This document shows, piece after piece, positions 21,635-30,560 of a stretch of 64,000 nucleotides of DNA. The position numbers were made by a program, and so were the translations under genes. How positions within the stretch are numbered: the first letter of the stretch is position 1; every line of letters begins with the position of its first letter. Origin of the DNA: a virus; the IMG/VR virus record IMGVR_UViG_3300021197_001635, positions 1-64,000 of that record. One strand, written 5' to 3'. The notes under the pieces were generated by a model that saw only the letters and a list, made by a program, of their open reading frames with translations, did not search any database and was not told the DNA's origin.

Positions 21635-23728
21635 ATGGCATTTCAAGTTAGTCCTGGCGTGGTGGTCAAGGAAAAAGACCTCACATCTATCGTGCCAGCA
21701 GTATCATCGACCATTGCTGGTTTCGCAGGTCACTTCGAATGGGGACCAGTGGCACAGATTGTAACCGTTGACAGCGAGAACAATTTGTTCCAACTATTCG
21801 GTAGACCCAGCGACAGCAATGCTGAAGAATGGTTCAGTGCTGCCCAGTTCCTTGGATACGGTAACAACCTCAAAGTGGTCAGAGTGGTGGATGATGCCAC
21901 TGCTCTAAACGCTGGTTCTTCTGCTGGAACTCTGGTCAACAACGACGACCTATATCAGGATACAGTAGCAACTAATGGTGACAACTGGATCGCTAGATAT
22001 CCAGGCGTACGGGGTAACTCCCTTAAGGTTGCTTGGCATGATGGTGGCAATGGCACTACATTCAGTTTCAAATTAGGAACCACTGCTGGAGTTGGGCAGG
22101 CAGCTGGTCTCACCGCGTTCGCGATCGGTGCGACTGTTGCTCAAGGTACTATTTCGGGTGCAACCGTAAGTTCAGCAACCTTCCTAGGAAATATCGTTGC
22201 AACTGGACCAGCAGGATTCATTAAGGTGAACACCATTTCTGGTACTCCAGTCGCTGGTGCGATGTCAGCAGTTAAGACTGCAGATCTTACCGCCGCTCAC
22301 CTAGTGGGTACTGGTGGGGCAAGCAATCTAACTGGTAACCGAGCGGTACTTGCTACCGTTGAGAGCAGTTTTGGAGTTAGTGCTGGTAATTACAAGTTAT
22401 GGCAATATGCCAACAAGTTCCCACAGCAACTACCAGCTACCACACAGTTCGCAGAAGACCGAACAGGATCAAAGACTGTTCATGATGCGATGAACCTTTT
22501 GGTGATTGATGAAGACGGAGAATTCACTGGAACAAAGGGAACCATCCTTGAAACCTATAATGGTCTCTCCAAAGCATCAAATGCCAAGAAATTCGATGGT
22601 GATAGCAACTTCTATAAAGATGTGATCAATGACGCATCTAAGTACATCTGGTGGGGAGAGCATCCTGTAACGGTTGGAAATGCCTCCACAGTGAATGCTG
22701 CTGTCACTGGAGGAAGCCTGAGATGGGGAGCGGAACTACCAGTTAGTGGTGGAACCTTCGATATCCTTAATGCGGATGGGGTAACTAATGGATTCGCTTC
22801 ATCCCTCGTGGGAGGAACTGGTCAGTTCGGTGGAACAGTCGCGGCATCAGGAACTGCTGGTTACGGTCTCTTCGAGGACTCAGAAACAGTCGATGTCAGT
22901 CTTCTAATCGGAGGAAATGCCGATTCTACCCTAGCAGGAGCATTGGTGGACCTCTGTGATAAGAGGAAAGACTGCGTGGCATTCTTGTCACCAGAGAAGG
23001 ATGACTGCGTTGCCAACGACACCCCCAGAACAGAGGCAGACTGCGAAACCAATGTGTTAGACTTCAGAGAAAACCAGCTCAATAAGAACAGCTCATATGC
23101 AGTTCTCGACTCTGGTTGGAAGAAGATGTACGATCGGTACAACGACAAGTTCAGATGGATGCCCCTCAATGCAGATACTGCTGGTATTTGTGTAAGGTCT
23201 GACGAGCAGACAGAGACTTGGTTCTCACCTGCTGGTCTTAATAGGGGGCAAGTCAGAGGAGCAGTTAAATTGGCATTTAATCCTCGTCAAGCACACCGAG
23301 ATAACCTCTATCAGCAGCAGGTTAACCCAGTGGTATCCTTCCCAGGCGAAGGAACGGTCTTGTTCGGTGATAAGACACTTCAGTCTAAGCCAAGTGCATT
23401 TGACAGAATCAATGTCAGAAGACTGTTCATCGTTCTAGAGAAGGCAATCTCAACTGCTTCCAAGTTCCAACTGTTCGAGCAGAATGATGCCTTCACTAGA
23501 GTTAACTTTAAGAGTCTGGTCGAGCCTTTCTTAAGAGATGTTCAGGCAAGAAGAGGTATTTTCGATTTCAAGGTGATCTGTGACGAATCCAACAACCCAC
23601 CAGTGGTTGTTGATCGCAACGAATTCGTTGCGGATATATTCATCAAGCCTACGAGATCAATCAACTTCATCACGCTTAACTTCATCGCTACTAAGACTGG
23701 AGTCGATTTCACAGAAATCGGGGCCTGA
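21635..23728 (+). CDS. 18: Tail sheath protein gp18
   Basis: 697 residues (T4 gp18 is 659). The N-terminal MAFQVSPGVVVKEKDLTSIVPAVSSTIAGFAGHFEWGPV is the classic sheath start. The C-terminal half (NRGQVRGAVKLAFNPRQAHRDNLY, INVRRLFIVLEKAIS, FKVICDESNNP) carries the sheath core-domain strands and helices. It polymerises around the tube and contracts on infection. AAGGAG precedes the ATG. Codon use leans towards ATC and GTT more than neighbouring genes, as expected for a highly expressed protein. Confidence 0.96.
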   Translation: MAFQVSPGVVVKEKDLTSIVPAVSSTIAGFAGHFEWGPVAQIVTVDSENNLFQLFGRPSDSNAEEWFSAAQFLGYGNNLKVVRVVDDATALNAGSSAGTLVNNDDLYQDTVATNGDNWIARYPGVRGNSLKVAWHDGGNGTTFSFKLGTTAGVGQAAGLTAFAIGATVAQGTISGATVSSATFLGNIVATGPAGFIKVNTISGTPVAGAMSAVKTADLTAAHLVGTGGASNLTGNRAVLATVESSFGVSAGNYKLWQYANKFPQQLPATTQFAEDRTGSKTVHDAMNLLVIDEDGEFTGTKGTILETYNGLSKASNAKKFDGDSNFYKDVINDASKYIWWGEHPVTVGNASTVNAAVTGGSLRWGAELPVSGGTFDILNADGVTNGFASSLVGGTGQFGGTVAASGTAGYGLFEDSETVDVSLLIGGNADSTLAGALVDLCDKRKDCVAFLSPEKDDCVANDTPRTEADCETNVLDFRENQLNKNSSYAVLDSGWKKMYDRYNDKFRWMPLNADTAGICVRSDEQTETWFSPAGLNRGQVRGAVKLAFNPRQAHRDNLYQQQVNPVVSFPGEGTVLFGDKTLQSKPSAFDRINVRRLFIVLEKAISTASKFQLFEQNDAFTRVNFKSLVEPFLRDVQARRGIFDFKVICDESNNPPVVVDRNEFVADIFIKPTRSINFITLNFIATKTGVDFTEIGA

Positions 23729-23731
23729 TCT

Positions 23732-23739
23732 TATAAATA
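23732..23739 (+). promoter_or_regulatory. T4-type late promoter box TATAAATA
   Basis: Exact TATAAATA directly after the gp18 stop, 38 nt before the gp19 ATG at 23778. Confidence 0.8.
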
Positions 23740-23777
23740 ATGGTGTAACTAATAATACCATAGGGAGTTAGAATTAA

Positions 23778-24335
23778 ATGAACATAGATAGCTTCAAAAC
23801 AGCACTATCAAAAGGCGGGGTTAGACCCCATCTATTCAGAGTACAGGGGAATATAGGCAACACTAGCCTACCCACCAAGGTAGGATTCTTGTGCAAGGCT
23901 GCTCAACTTCCTGCTACCACAATTGGTGCTATTGAGGTCCCCTTCAGAGGAAGAAAGATCAAACTTCCAGGCGAGCGAGAATTCGCTGAATGGACGCTTA
24001 CTTTCTTATCTGACGGAGATTTTGAACTTAGGAATGCTTTCGAGAAATGGATGGACGATCTCAACCAGACAGTATCCAACGTTTCTACTTCAGAGCATAA
24101 TCTGAGTGGACCTCTGTTTCCAGACTGGAGAATAGATCAGCTTGACAGAACTGGTGATGCAATTAAGTCTTACCAATTCTTCCACTGCTGGCCTTCAGAA
24201 GTTTCATCAGTTGATGTATCTACAGATGCCACTGATCTAATGGAGTTCACAGTTACTCTGCAATATACTTACTTTATTACCCAAGACACTGATGTGAATG
24301 TTGGTACTGGTATTGCTGCTGCGCCTGGCAGTTGA
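23778..24335 (+). CDS. 19: Tail tube protein gp19
   Basis: 185 residues (T4 gp19 is 163). Family features: RPHLFRVQGNIGN, FLCKAAQLPATTIGAIEVPFRGRKIKLPG, and EWTLTFLSDGDFELRNAFEKWMDDLN, then FHCWPSEVSSVDVSTD near the C-terminus. Hexameric rings stack into the tail tube. It has its own late promoter and lies between gp18 and gp20, as in T4. Confidence 0.95.
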   Translation: MNIDSFKTALSKGGVRPHLFRVQGNIGNTSLPTKVGFLCKAAQLPATTIGAIEVPFRGRKIKLPGEREFAEWTLTFLSDGDFELRNAFEKWMDDLNQTVSNVSTSEHNLSGPLFPDWRIDQLDRTGDAIKSYQFFHCWPSEVSSVDVSTDATDLMEFTVTLQYTYFITQDTDVNVGTGIAAAPGS

Positions 24336-24362
24336 TATCTGATATCATAAGGACTATATTTT

Positions 24363-25880
24363 ATGCCGATAGAATTTTTTGGATTTAGTCTAGGTAGAAA
24401 GAAGAAGTCTACAAGTACCACCGATCTGTCCACAAAGGCAGATCAGGTGGGAACCTTTGTTAAACCTGATATAGATTACGAAGGGTCTACCATCATTGAT
24501 AGTGGTGCTGGATACTTCGGTACTTATATGGATATGGATGGCAGTGAGAAGACTGACATCGACTATATCAAGAAATATAGAGAAATGGCGACTCACCCAG
24601 AGGTAGAGTCTGCCATCGAAGATATATGCAATGAATCCATAGTTCATGTGGAAGATAGAAGAAATGTAGACATCAACCTAGAGATGGTAGATTTATCTGA
24701 CAATATCAAAAAACGGATTACCGAAGAATATGACAGTGTGTACTCTCTTCTGAACTTCGAAAATAAAGGATTTGAGATTTTCAGAAGGTGGTATGTAGAC
24801 GGTAAGTTATACTATCATATGGTGGTTGATCCTAAAAAAACCAAGAATGGTGTCTTGGACATTAAATACGTGGACCCCACCAAGATAAGAAAAATAGTTG
24901 AAGTCAAGAAAGAGACCAAAAACGGTGTAGAAACCGTAGTGGGTTCAGACGAGTTCTTCCTTTATAAAGAGAAACCAGAAGAGAGATCGTCTGGTGGAGT
25001 CAGGATAGCCCCCGAGGCTGTTTGTTATGCTACCTCTGGTCTTTTTGATGCTGGATCGAAGAGGGTGACAAGTTATCTCCATAAGGCGATTAAACCTCTC
25101 AATCAACTCAGAATGATCGAAGATGCGGTAGTCATTTATAGAATATCTCGTGCTCCAGAGAGAAGAATATTCTATATTGATGTGGGTTCTTTACCCAAGA
25201 CCAAAGCAGAACAGTATGTCAAAAGCATTATGAACAAGTACCGCAATAAGCTGGTATATGATGCCAAGACGGGTGCTATTAGAGATGACAAGCGGCATTT
25301 GAGCATGTTGGAAGACTTCTGGTTACCAAGAAGAGAAGGTGGTAAAGGTACAGAGATATCTACTCTAGACGGAGGACAAAATCTAGGTGAGATGGATGAT
25401 GTATTCTATTTCCAAAAGAGATTATTCCAGTCTTTGGGAGTACCCAAGTCTAGACTAGAGCAGGATGTGGCATATGGCATGGGAAGAGCCTCTGAGATTA
25501 ACAGAGACGAAGTAAAATTCATGAAATTCATTGATAGACTTAGAAGTAAGTTCAATGATGTGTTCAAGACTCTTCTTAAGACCCAGTGTATCCTTAAGGG
25601 AGTGATGACAGAAGATGAGTGGAATAAGGTGTCTGAGAGTATAAAATTCGATTATGCTAGAGACAACCACTTTGCCGAATTAAAAGACTACGAGATATTG
25701 AATGAGAGAATGAGCATCCTAAGAGATGTCAATGATTATATTGGTAAATACTACTCCGTGGACTGGGTGAGAAAGAATATACTCAGACAGTCAGAGAGGG
25801 AAATAGAAGAGCTGGATTCCCAAATCGCTAAGGAGAGGGAAGAAGGAATAATCACAGACGACGGAAACGAGGGGTATTAG
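24363..25880 (+). CDS. 20: Portal vertex protein gp20
   Basis: 505 residues (T4 gp20 is 524). Conserved portal features: MATHPEVESAIEDICNESIV, FRRWYVDGKLYYHMVVD, IKPLNQLRMIEDAVVIYRISRAPERRIFYIDVG, and GVPKSRLEQD...GRASEINRDEVKFMKFIDRLR. It forms the dodecameric DNA channel. No late box lies in the gp19-gp20 gap, so it is probably read through from the gp19 promoter. Confidence 0.96.
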   Translation: MPIEFFGFSLGRKKKSTSTTDLSTKADQVGTFVKPDIDYEGSTIIDSGAGYFGTYMDMDGSEKTDIDYIKKYREMATHPEVESAIEDICNESIVHVEDRRNVDINLEMVDLSDNIKKRITEEYDSVYSLLNFENKGFEIFRRWYVDGKLYYHMVVDPKKTKNGVLDIKYVDPTKIRKIVEVKKETKNGVETVVGSDEFFLYKEKPEERSSGGVRIAPEAVCYATSGLFDAGSKRVTSYLHKAIKPLNQLRMIEDAVVIYRISRAPERRIFYIDVGSLPKTKAEQYVKSIMNKYRNKLVYDAKTGAIRDDKRHLSMLEDFWLPRREGGKGTEISTLDGGQNLGEMDDVFYFQKRLFQSLGVPKSRLEQDVAYGMGRASEINRDEVKFMKFIDRLRSKFNDVFKTLLKTQCILKGVMTEDEWNKVSESIKFDYARDNHFAELKDYEILNERMSILRDVNDYIGKYYSVDWVRKNILRQSEREIEELDSQIAKEREEGIITDDGNEGY

Positions 25881-25884
25881 AAAG

Positions 25885-26499
25885 ATGAAAGATCCTTTAA
25901 AAGAATCAATTAACGAAATCCTGATGAACAAAGCATCTGAGGCCATGAAGATTGCTGAGTTTAAGGCTGGAAAAAGTATGATGATTGAGCAGGATGAAGA
26001 CCCAGCCTTAGATCCTGAATTAGATAGAGAATTCTTTCTTAAATCAATCGAAGAGAAAGACTCCACGATCACTATCAAGACTCTAGGTGTAGGCAAGAAT
26101 AAACCAGTATCAGTCTATATAAACGATGCACGATGGGAAATGTTTCCAGGCCCAGTTAGAGCAGAGGAAGAGGCTATTAAATTTATTAATAGCAACCATT
26201 TTGAAAAGTGGCAAGAATCCCATATGCCCAAGAAAGACGAAGAAGAATCTTCCAAAGAAGATGATCCTAAAGATGAAGATGTGATGGATTCAGTGATATC
26301 TGCTAGAGATTCAAACCTAGCAGAAAATATAGTCTTCGGAGATGGAGATACCACCACACTTCAACCTAGAGAGGCCGCAAGAATGTGCAGTCTATATGAG
26401 GCTTTGGATTCGGAGAATAGGTCTAAATTTGTAAGCCTCATAAATAAAAGTAAGTCAGAATTTATGTCTGTTCTAGAATTCTCATTATCAAATGTATAA
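25885..26499 (+). CDS. Putative prohead-core-associated protein (position of gp67/68)
   Basis: 204 residues, 4 nt after gp20. The middle is very acidic (EEESSKEDDPKDEDVMD), and the C-terminus has TTLQPREAARMCSLYEAL. In T4 the gp20-gp21 interval holds small prohead core genes 67 and 68, and acidic, helix-rich core proteins are expected there; the assignment rests on place and composition only. No similarity to T4 gp67 is obvious by eye. Confidence 0.6.
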   Translation: MKDPLKESINEILMNKASEAMKIAEFKAGKSMMIEQDEDPALDPELDREFFLKSIEEKDSTITIKTLGVGKNKPVSVYINDARWEMFPGPVRAEEEAIKFINSNHFEKWQESHMPKKDEEESSKEDDPKDEDVMDSVISARDSNLAENIVFGDGDTTTLQPREAARMCSLYEALDSENRSKFVSLINKSKSEFMSVLEFSLSNV

Positions 26500-26519
26500 T
26501 ACCTTAAGAGGATCTCAAA

Positions 26520-26855
26520 ATGAGTAACGATATTGCAAAGAAAATAGTAGATCACATTATGGAAGAAGATGCCATCGGTGCTAATGAAAGCATTAGAGAG
26601 GCACTATACATCAATGCTGGAGAAATCCTAAGGGAATCTGCTCCTATGTCTGTTGGAAGATCTTTCCAAGAGATTGTAGTAGAAGAAAAGAGTCCCGAGC
26701 AGAAAGCGTTCCAAGCACTATTTGACAAGATCTTAAAGAAGCATGGCGTGGATAGTCCTAACGAGTTAGAAGACGGTAAGAAGGACGATTTCTTCAATGA
26801 AGTTGAGAGAGAATGGAAGAAAGACCCTGCCAACACTCCTGAGAAAGGCGAATAA
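26520..26855 (+). CDS. Small putative prohead core protein
   Basis: 111 residues, hydrophilic and helix-prone, with alternating acidic and basic residues (GKKDDFFNEVEREWKKDPAN). AGAGGA precedes the ATG. It lies between the gp67/68-position gene and gp21, with a 1-nt overlap onto gp21 (TAATG). The location in the scaffold/protease block suggests a minor core protein that may be degraded by gp21. No family recognised. Confidence 0.55.
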   Translation: MSNDIAKKIVDHIMEEDAIGANESIREALYINAGEILRESAPMSVGRSFQEIVVEEKSPEQKAFQALFDKILKKHGVDSPNELEDGKKDDFFNEVEREWKKDPANTPEKGE

Positions 26856-27508
26856 TGCTATTAATGACAGAATCAAATTTAGACGGCATTAAATTGCTTG
26901 CAGAAGAACAGGAAGATGGATCCCGCAATTATTTCATTGAGGGAATCTTCATGCAGTCTAATAAAAAGAATAAGAACGGCAGATCATATCCCAAAGACAT
27001 CCTGATGAAGGAAGTCAAAAGATATAATAAAGAGTATGTGGACAAAAGACGTGCTTTGGGAGAATTGGGTCACCCAGAGGGACCAACCGTAAACCTAGAC
27101 AGAGTTTCCCATCTAATCACAGAAATGTGGGAAGATGGTGACGACATTTATGGTCGTGCTAAGGTTATGGATACACCCATGGGTAAAATAGTAAAGAATC
27201 TCATTGATGAAGGTGCTAATATTGGTGTCTCATCGAGAGGAATGGGTTCACTTAAAAAGAATAAAGGTGGTGTAAACGAAGTACAAGACGACTTCGTTCT
27301 CTCCACTGTTGATATTGTGTCCGATCCTTCAGCCCCTGATGCCTACGTTAATGGTATTATGGAGGGAAAAGAATGGGTATGGAATAACGGTATTCTAGAG
27401 GCTAGAACGATAGAGAGTCACAAGGATCTAATCGAAAGAGCATCCAATAACGAAGACAGAGAGAAAAAAGCCCTCTTTGCCTTCGTCGACTTTTTATCGA
27501 AAATCTGA
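26855..27508 (+). CDS. 21: Prohead core protease gp21
   Basis: 217 residues (T4 gp21 is 212). The serine-protease (herpes assemblin-like) signature is present: GELGHPEGP about residues 69-77 with the catalytic His, and IGVSSRGMG about residues 123-131 with the catalytic Ser. FIEGIFMQSNKKNKNGRSYP is the usual N-terminal stretch. It cleaves scaffold and capsid proteins after (L/I)xE; a suitable LAE site is visible in gp23. ATG 26855 is preferred because AAGG is spaced for it; an ATG three codons later is possible. Confidence 0.94.
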   Translation: MLLMTESNLDGIKLLAEEQEDGSRNYFIEGIFMQSNKKNKNGRSYPKDILMKEVKRYNKEYVDKRRALGELGHPEGPTVNLDRVSHLITEMWEDGDDIYGRAKVMDTPMGKIVKNLIDEGANIGVSSRGMGSLKKNKGGVNEVQDDFVLSTVDIVSDPSAPDAYVNGIMEGKEWVWNNGILEARTIESHKDLIERASNNEDREKKALFAFVDFLSKI

Positions 27509-27585
27509 GGCTTATATATACAATGAATAAATCTGTATGATTTCATTGCCTTATCAAAAGAGGGTTTCCAAGGAGATATCACAAA

Positions 27586-28725
27586 ATGCCTACTAACGAT
27601 AAAGATCCAATTGCTGCTGCCAAGAGCATCCTCGAAGGCAGCAGTAAAAAGAAAGAAATGGAAGAGGGTCTAAGAGACGCTCTCGAATCAGCACTTAAAG
27701 ACGGAAAGGCTGAGTTCTCTTATGAAGGTAAGAAGTACACAGTCAAAGAAGATAGTGCTGAACCAGTAGAAGAGGCTGCAGTTGAGGATATCACTGGCAA
27801 ACTCGGTGGAGAGGCAGTTCCTGCTCCTTCAGTCGATGCTGCCAAGAAGAATCCCAAGGGCAAACTCAAGCATGACAAGAATAAACCTTCGAAGGCTTCA
27901 TCTAAGTTGGATACTCTCAAGGGTAGCAACGAAAGTGTTGAAATCGATATCGACAGCATTGTAAACAACTTCGTATCGGAAGACAATGATGAAGATATGA
28001 CAGCACTATTCTCTGGAGAAGAATTGACAGAAAGTTTTAAAGACAAGGCTAAGACCATCTTTGAAATCGCAGTCAAGGCTAGAGTTAAGGCAGTGGCAGG
28101 ACAGATCCAAGAAGATGCTAATAGGCAAGTATCTCAGATCTCAGAATCCACCAGAGAAGAAATGATCGAGTCAATGAATGATTATCTCGCATACGTCACT
28201 GAAGAGTGGATGAGAGAGAATCAGATTGCTATCGATAGAGGCATTAAATCAGACATTTCAGAAAGCTTCATGATGGGACTAAAGAGCCTATTTGAAGCAC
28301 ACTACATCGATATGCCAGATGAAAAATACGATGTGGTCGCTGAAATGCAGGATAAGTTGACAAACCTAGAAGGTGAGCTCAATGAGCAGATCCAGAAGAA
28401 TGTAGAATTGAACTCATCCTTAACTGGGTCGCAGTGCAATGACATTTTCAACGAAGTTTCTAAGGGACTAACTGACACTCAGGCAGAAAAACTTGCCAAG
28501 TTAGCAGAAGGCCTAGAGGCTAATACCACTGATCAGTTCTCAGAGAAATTGGCAATCCTCAAAGAATCCTACTTCAATAATGTGGCTCCATCATCTAACA
28601 CTGCTGGAGATGCAGAAGTATTGAATGAAGACAACGACAAGACAGAGGCTGAGGTCTTCAGAACTAGAGAAATGCAGAACTATTCCAAGTACATGGCTAG
28701 ATCAGCTAAAAATTTCAAGCTATAA
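27586..28725 (+). CDS. 22: Prohead scaffold protein gp22
   Basis: 379 residues (T4 gp22 is 269). Highly charged and helical throughout. The second half (NEQIQKNVELNSSLTGSQCND ... GLTDTQAEKLAKLAEGLE) matches the conserved gp22 coiled-coil core, and the C-terminus has RTREMQNYSKYMARSAKNFKL. The extended N-terminal region (residues about 1-125) is rich in Lys/Glu/Ala. It is the major internal scaffold, processed to peptides by gp21. AAGGAG precedes the ATG. Confidence 0.9.
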   Translation: MPTNDKDPIAAAKSILEGSSKKKEMEEGLRDALESALKDGKAEFSYEGKKYTVKEDSAEPVEEAAVEDITGKLGGEAVPAPSVDAAKKNPKGKLKHDKNKPSKASSKLDTLKGSNESVEIDIDSIVNNFVSEDNDEDMTALFSGEELTESFKDKAKTIFEIAVKARVKAVAGQIQEDANRQVSQISESTREEMIESMNDYLAYVTEEWMRENQIAIDRGIKSDISESFMMGLKSLFEAHYIDMPDEKYDVVAEMQDKLTNLEGELNEQIQKNVELNSSLTGSQCNDIFNEVSKGLTDTQAEKLAKLAEGLEANTTDQFSEKLAILKESYFNNVAPSSNTAGDAEVLNEDNDKTEAEVFRTREMQNYSKYMARSAKNFKL

Positions 28726-28739
28726 TTTTTAACCAACCC

Positions 28740-28754
28740 CCCCAATTTTTGGGG
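28740..28754 (+). other. Short hairpin between gp22 and gp23
   Basis: CCCCAA-TTT-TTGGGG, a 6-bp stem with a 3-nt loop, 14 nt after the gp22 stop. It is not followed by a U-tract, so it is more likely a processing or stability element, or a weak attenuator, than a terminator. It precedes the AAGGAG and ATG of gp23. Confidence 0.4.
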
Positions 28755-28788
28755 TCAATTTCATAAAATAGGTAAGGAGTTTAACCTA

Positions 28789-30195
28789 ATGCTAAATGAA
28801 AGACACAACCCTCACGATACTTCGGCTGTCGCTGAGATGCTTAAAGAGAAATGGGCACCAGTCCTCAATCATGATGATGCCGCCCCAATCGAAGATTACT
28901 ACAAGAAGAACGTTACTGCGATTCTTCTTGAAAACCAAGAGCAGGCAATGCTCGCAGAAGCAGCACCTTCTAATAACATTGGCGACGGAAGTGGTGGTGT
29001 GAGAACGTGGGATCCAATCATGATCTCAATGGTTCGTCGTGCTATGCCTAACCTAATGGCATACGACATCTGTGGTGTTCAGCCCATGACTGGTCCTACT
29101 GGACTTATCTTCGCAATGAAGGCTAAGTACGCAGACCAAGGTGGTCAAGAAGCACTATTCGATAAGGCAGCCACTCAGTTCTCCATGCAAGATGGTGCTG
29201 GTTCCACTTCCGAAGGTGAAGGTACAGACCCACTAAATGATTCTGATTCCGTTCAATCTCAGGTCGGTGGTGCTACCTTCGCAGCACTTGACGTATTCCA
29301 TGGAATGGATACAGCTACGGCTGAAGCATTGGGAGATGTAGAGGCTAGTAACCCATTCGGGGAAATGGCATTCACCATCGATCGTACTTCAGTCACCGCT
29401 AAGACTCGTGCCCTCAAGGCAGAGTACACGACTGAACTCGCTCAGGATCTCAAGGCTGTTCATGGTCTTGATGCAGAGACTGAACTTGCTAATATCCTTA
29501 GCAACGAAATTCTCTTCGAGATCAACCGCGAAGTCATCCGTACTATCACCAAGGGTGCTAAGCTTGGTGCTCAGCAGAATGATCTCCACCACAAGATAGC
29601 TGGTGGTACAGCATGGCATCCTACCAATACCTCAACTGGTCGCGGTGGTATCTATGACGTTAGAGCAGACTCTGACGGTCGTTGGAGTGCTGAGAAGTTC
29701 CGTGGTCTTCTCTTCCAAATCGAGAGAGAAGCAAACCAAATCGCTAAGGATACTCGTCGTGGTAAGGGTAACATTGTTATCTGCTCCTCAGACGTTGCTT
29801 CTGCCCTTGCAATGGGTGGATGGATGAACCTTAGTGGTGGAGACGCTGGAAACCTTAATGTAGACGACACTGGAAATACCTTCGTTGGTACTATCGGTGG
29901 TGGACGCATCAAGGTCTACGTTGACCCCTACGCATCCATCGACTACGTTGTTGTTGGATACAAGGGAACCAATGCTTATGATGCTGGTCTCTTCTACTGC
30001 CCATACGTCCCACTACAGATGGTTCGTGCGGTTGGTGAAAATTCATTCCAGCCCAAGATCGGGTTCAAGACTCGCTACGGTCTAGTCAACAACCCATACG
30101 TTTCACAGGCAGACCCATCGGCAACAGCTGCTAACAGAGTTAACCAGTACTACCGAATCTTCCGTGTTGATAACCTACATGGTATCACTGGTTGA
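28789..30195 (+). CDS. 23: Major capsid protein gp23
   Basis: 468 residues, HK97 fold family. Recognisable stretches: WDPIMISMVRRAMPNLMAYDICGVQPMTGPTGLIFAMKAKY, YTTELAQDLKAVHGLDAETELANILSNEI, and GFKTRYGLVNNPYV. The likely gp21 cleavage site is LAE-A at residues 55-58 (MLAEAAPSNN), which would remove a 57-residue propeptide (T4: 65). AAGGAG precedes the ATG. Codon use (CGT Arg, ATC Ile) differs clearly from neighbours rich in AGA and ATA, consistent with very high expression. A strong terminator follows. Confidence 0.97.
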   Translation: MLNERHNPHDTSAVAEMLKEKWAPVLNHDDAAPIEDYYKKNVTAILLENQEQAMLAEAAPSNNIGDGSGGVRTWDPIMISMVRRAMPNLMAYDICGVQPMTGPTGLIFAMKAKYADQGGQEALFDKAATQFSMQDGAGSTSEGEGTDPLNDSDSVQSQVGGATFAALDVFHGMDTATAEALGDVEASNPFGEMAFTIDRTSVTAKTRALKAEYTTELAQDLKAVHGLDAETELANILSNEILFEINREVIRTITKGAKLGAQQNDLHHKIAGGTAWHPTNTSTGRGGIYDVRADSDGRWSAEKFRGLLFQIEREANQIAKDTRRGKGNIVICSSDVASALAMGGWMNLSGGDAGNLNVDDTGNTFVGTIGGGRIKVYVDPYASIDYVVVGYKGTNAYDAGLFYCPYVPLQMVRAVGENSFQPKIGFKTRYGLVNNPYVSQADPSATAANRVNQYYRIFRVDNLHGITG

Positions 30196-30225
30196 TAATA
30201 ACTGGTAAGTAAAAGTTACGAAATC

Positions 30226-30255
30226 GGGGTCCCCTCTAGGGGGGACCCCTTTTTT
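30226..30255 (+). terminator. Rho-independent terminator after gp23
   Basis: Perfect 9-bp GC stem GGGGTCCCC / GGGGACCCC (30226-30234 with 30241-30249), 6-nt loop, then six T. It closes the capsid transcript. The next late promoter box begins 2 nt downstream. Confidence 0.95.
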
Positions 30256-30256
30256 G

Positions 30257-30264
30257 TATAAATA
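30257..30264 (+). promoter_or_regulatory. T4-type late promoter box TATAAATA
   Basis: Exact TATAAATA immediately after the terminator U-tract, 47 nt before ATG 30312. It restarts late transcription for the small protein and the gp3-like gene. Confidence 0.85.
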
Positions 30265-30311
30265 TTATTGAGGTCCAACACTAGATACTTTAATTCCTAG
30301 GGGAACAAGAA

Positions 30312-30560
30312 ATGCCTGAATCTTTCAGAAGACTATACACAATCACCAAGAGTGATTCCAATTATATTAACCAGAATTTCCAGGCCTTATATGTAGCTGG
30401 AGCGACTGGTACGACCTGCAATATTACGGTTAATGATGTTCAGGGAGTTACTACTGCTTTCAACAACGTCTTGAGTGGTACTGTTCTACCGATCACGTGC
30501 AGCCAGGTTAGGTCTACTGGGACCAATGCTACAGTAATAATTGGTCTCACTAACGGGTGA
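30312..30560 (+). CDS. Small hypothetical protein downstream of gp23
   Basis: 82 residues, with AGGGGAACAAG before the ATG. The sequence is beta-prone and Thr/Val-rich (GTTCNITVNDVQGVTTAFNN). It resembles a small virion decoration or fibre-like strand protein in composition only; no family is recognised. Its stop (TGA) overlaps the next ATG by 1 nt, so the two are translationally coupled, and both lie under the late promoter at 30257. Confidence 0.6.
   Translation: MPESFRRLYTITKSDSNYINQNFQALYVAGATGTTCNITVNDVQGVTTAFNNVLSGTVLPITCSQVRSTGTNATVIIGLTNG

Noticed and set aside
27512-27520. TTATATATA in the gp21-gp22 gap
   Set aside because: Differs from the late box at a core position; no better promoter evidence.
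28740-28754. Hairpin between gp22 and gp23 as a terminator
   Set aside because: Only a 6-bp stem with no U-tract after it, and gp23 has no clear promoter of its own in the gap, so read-through must be high. Kept only as a hairpin.
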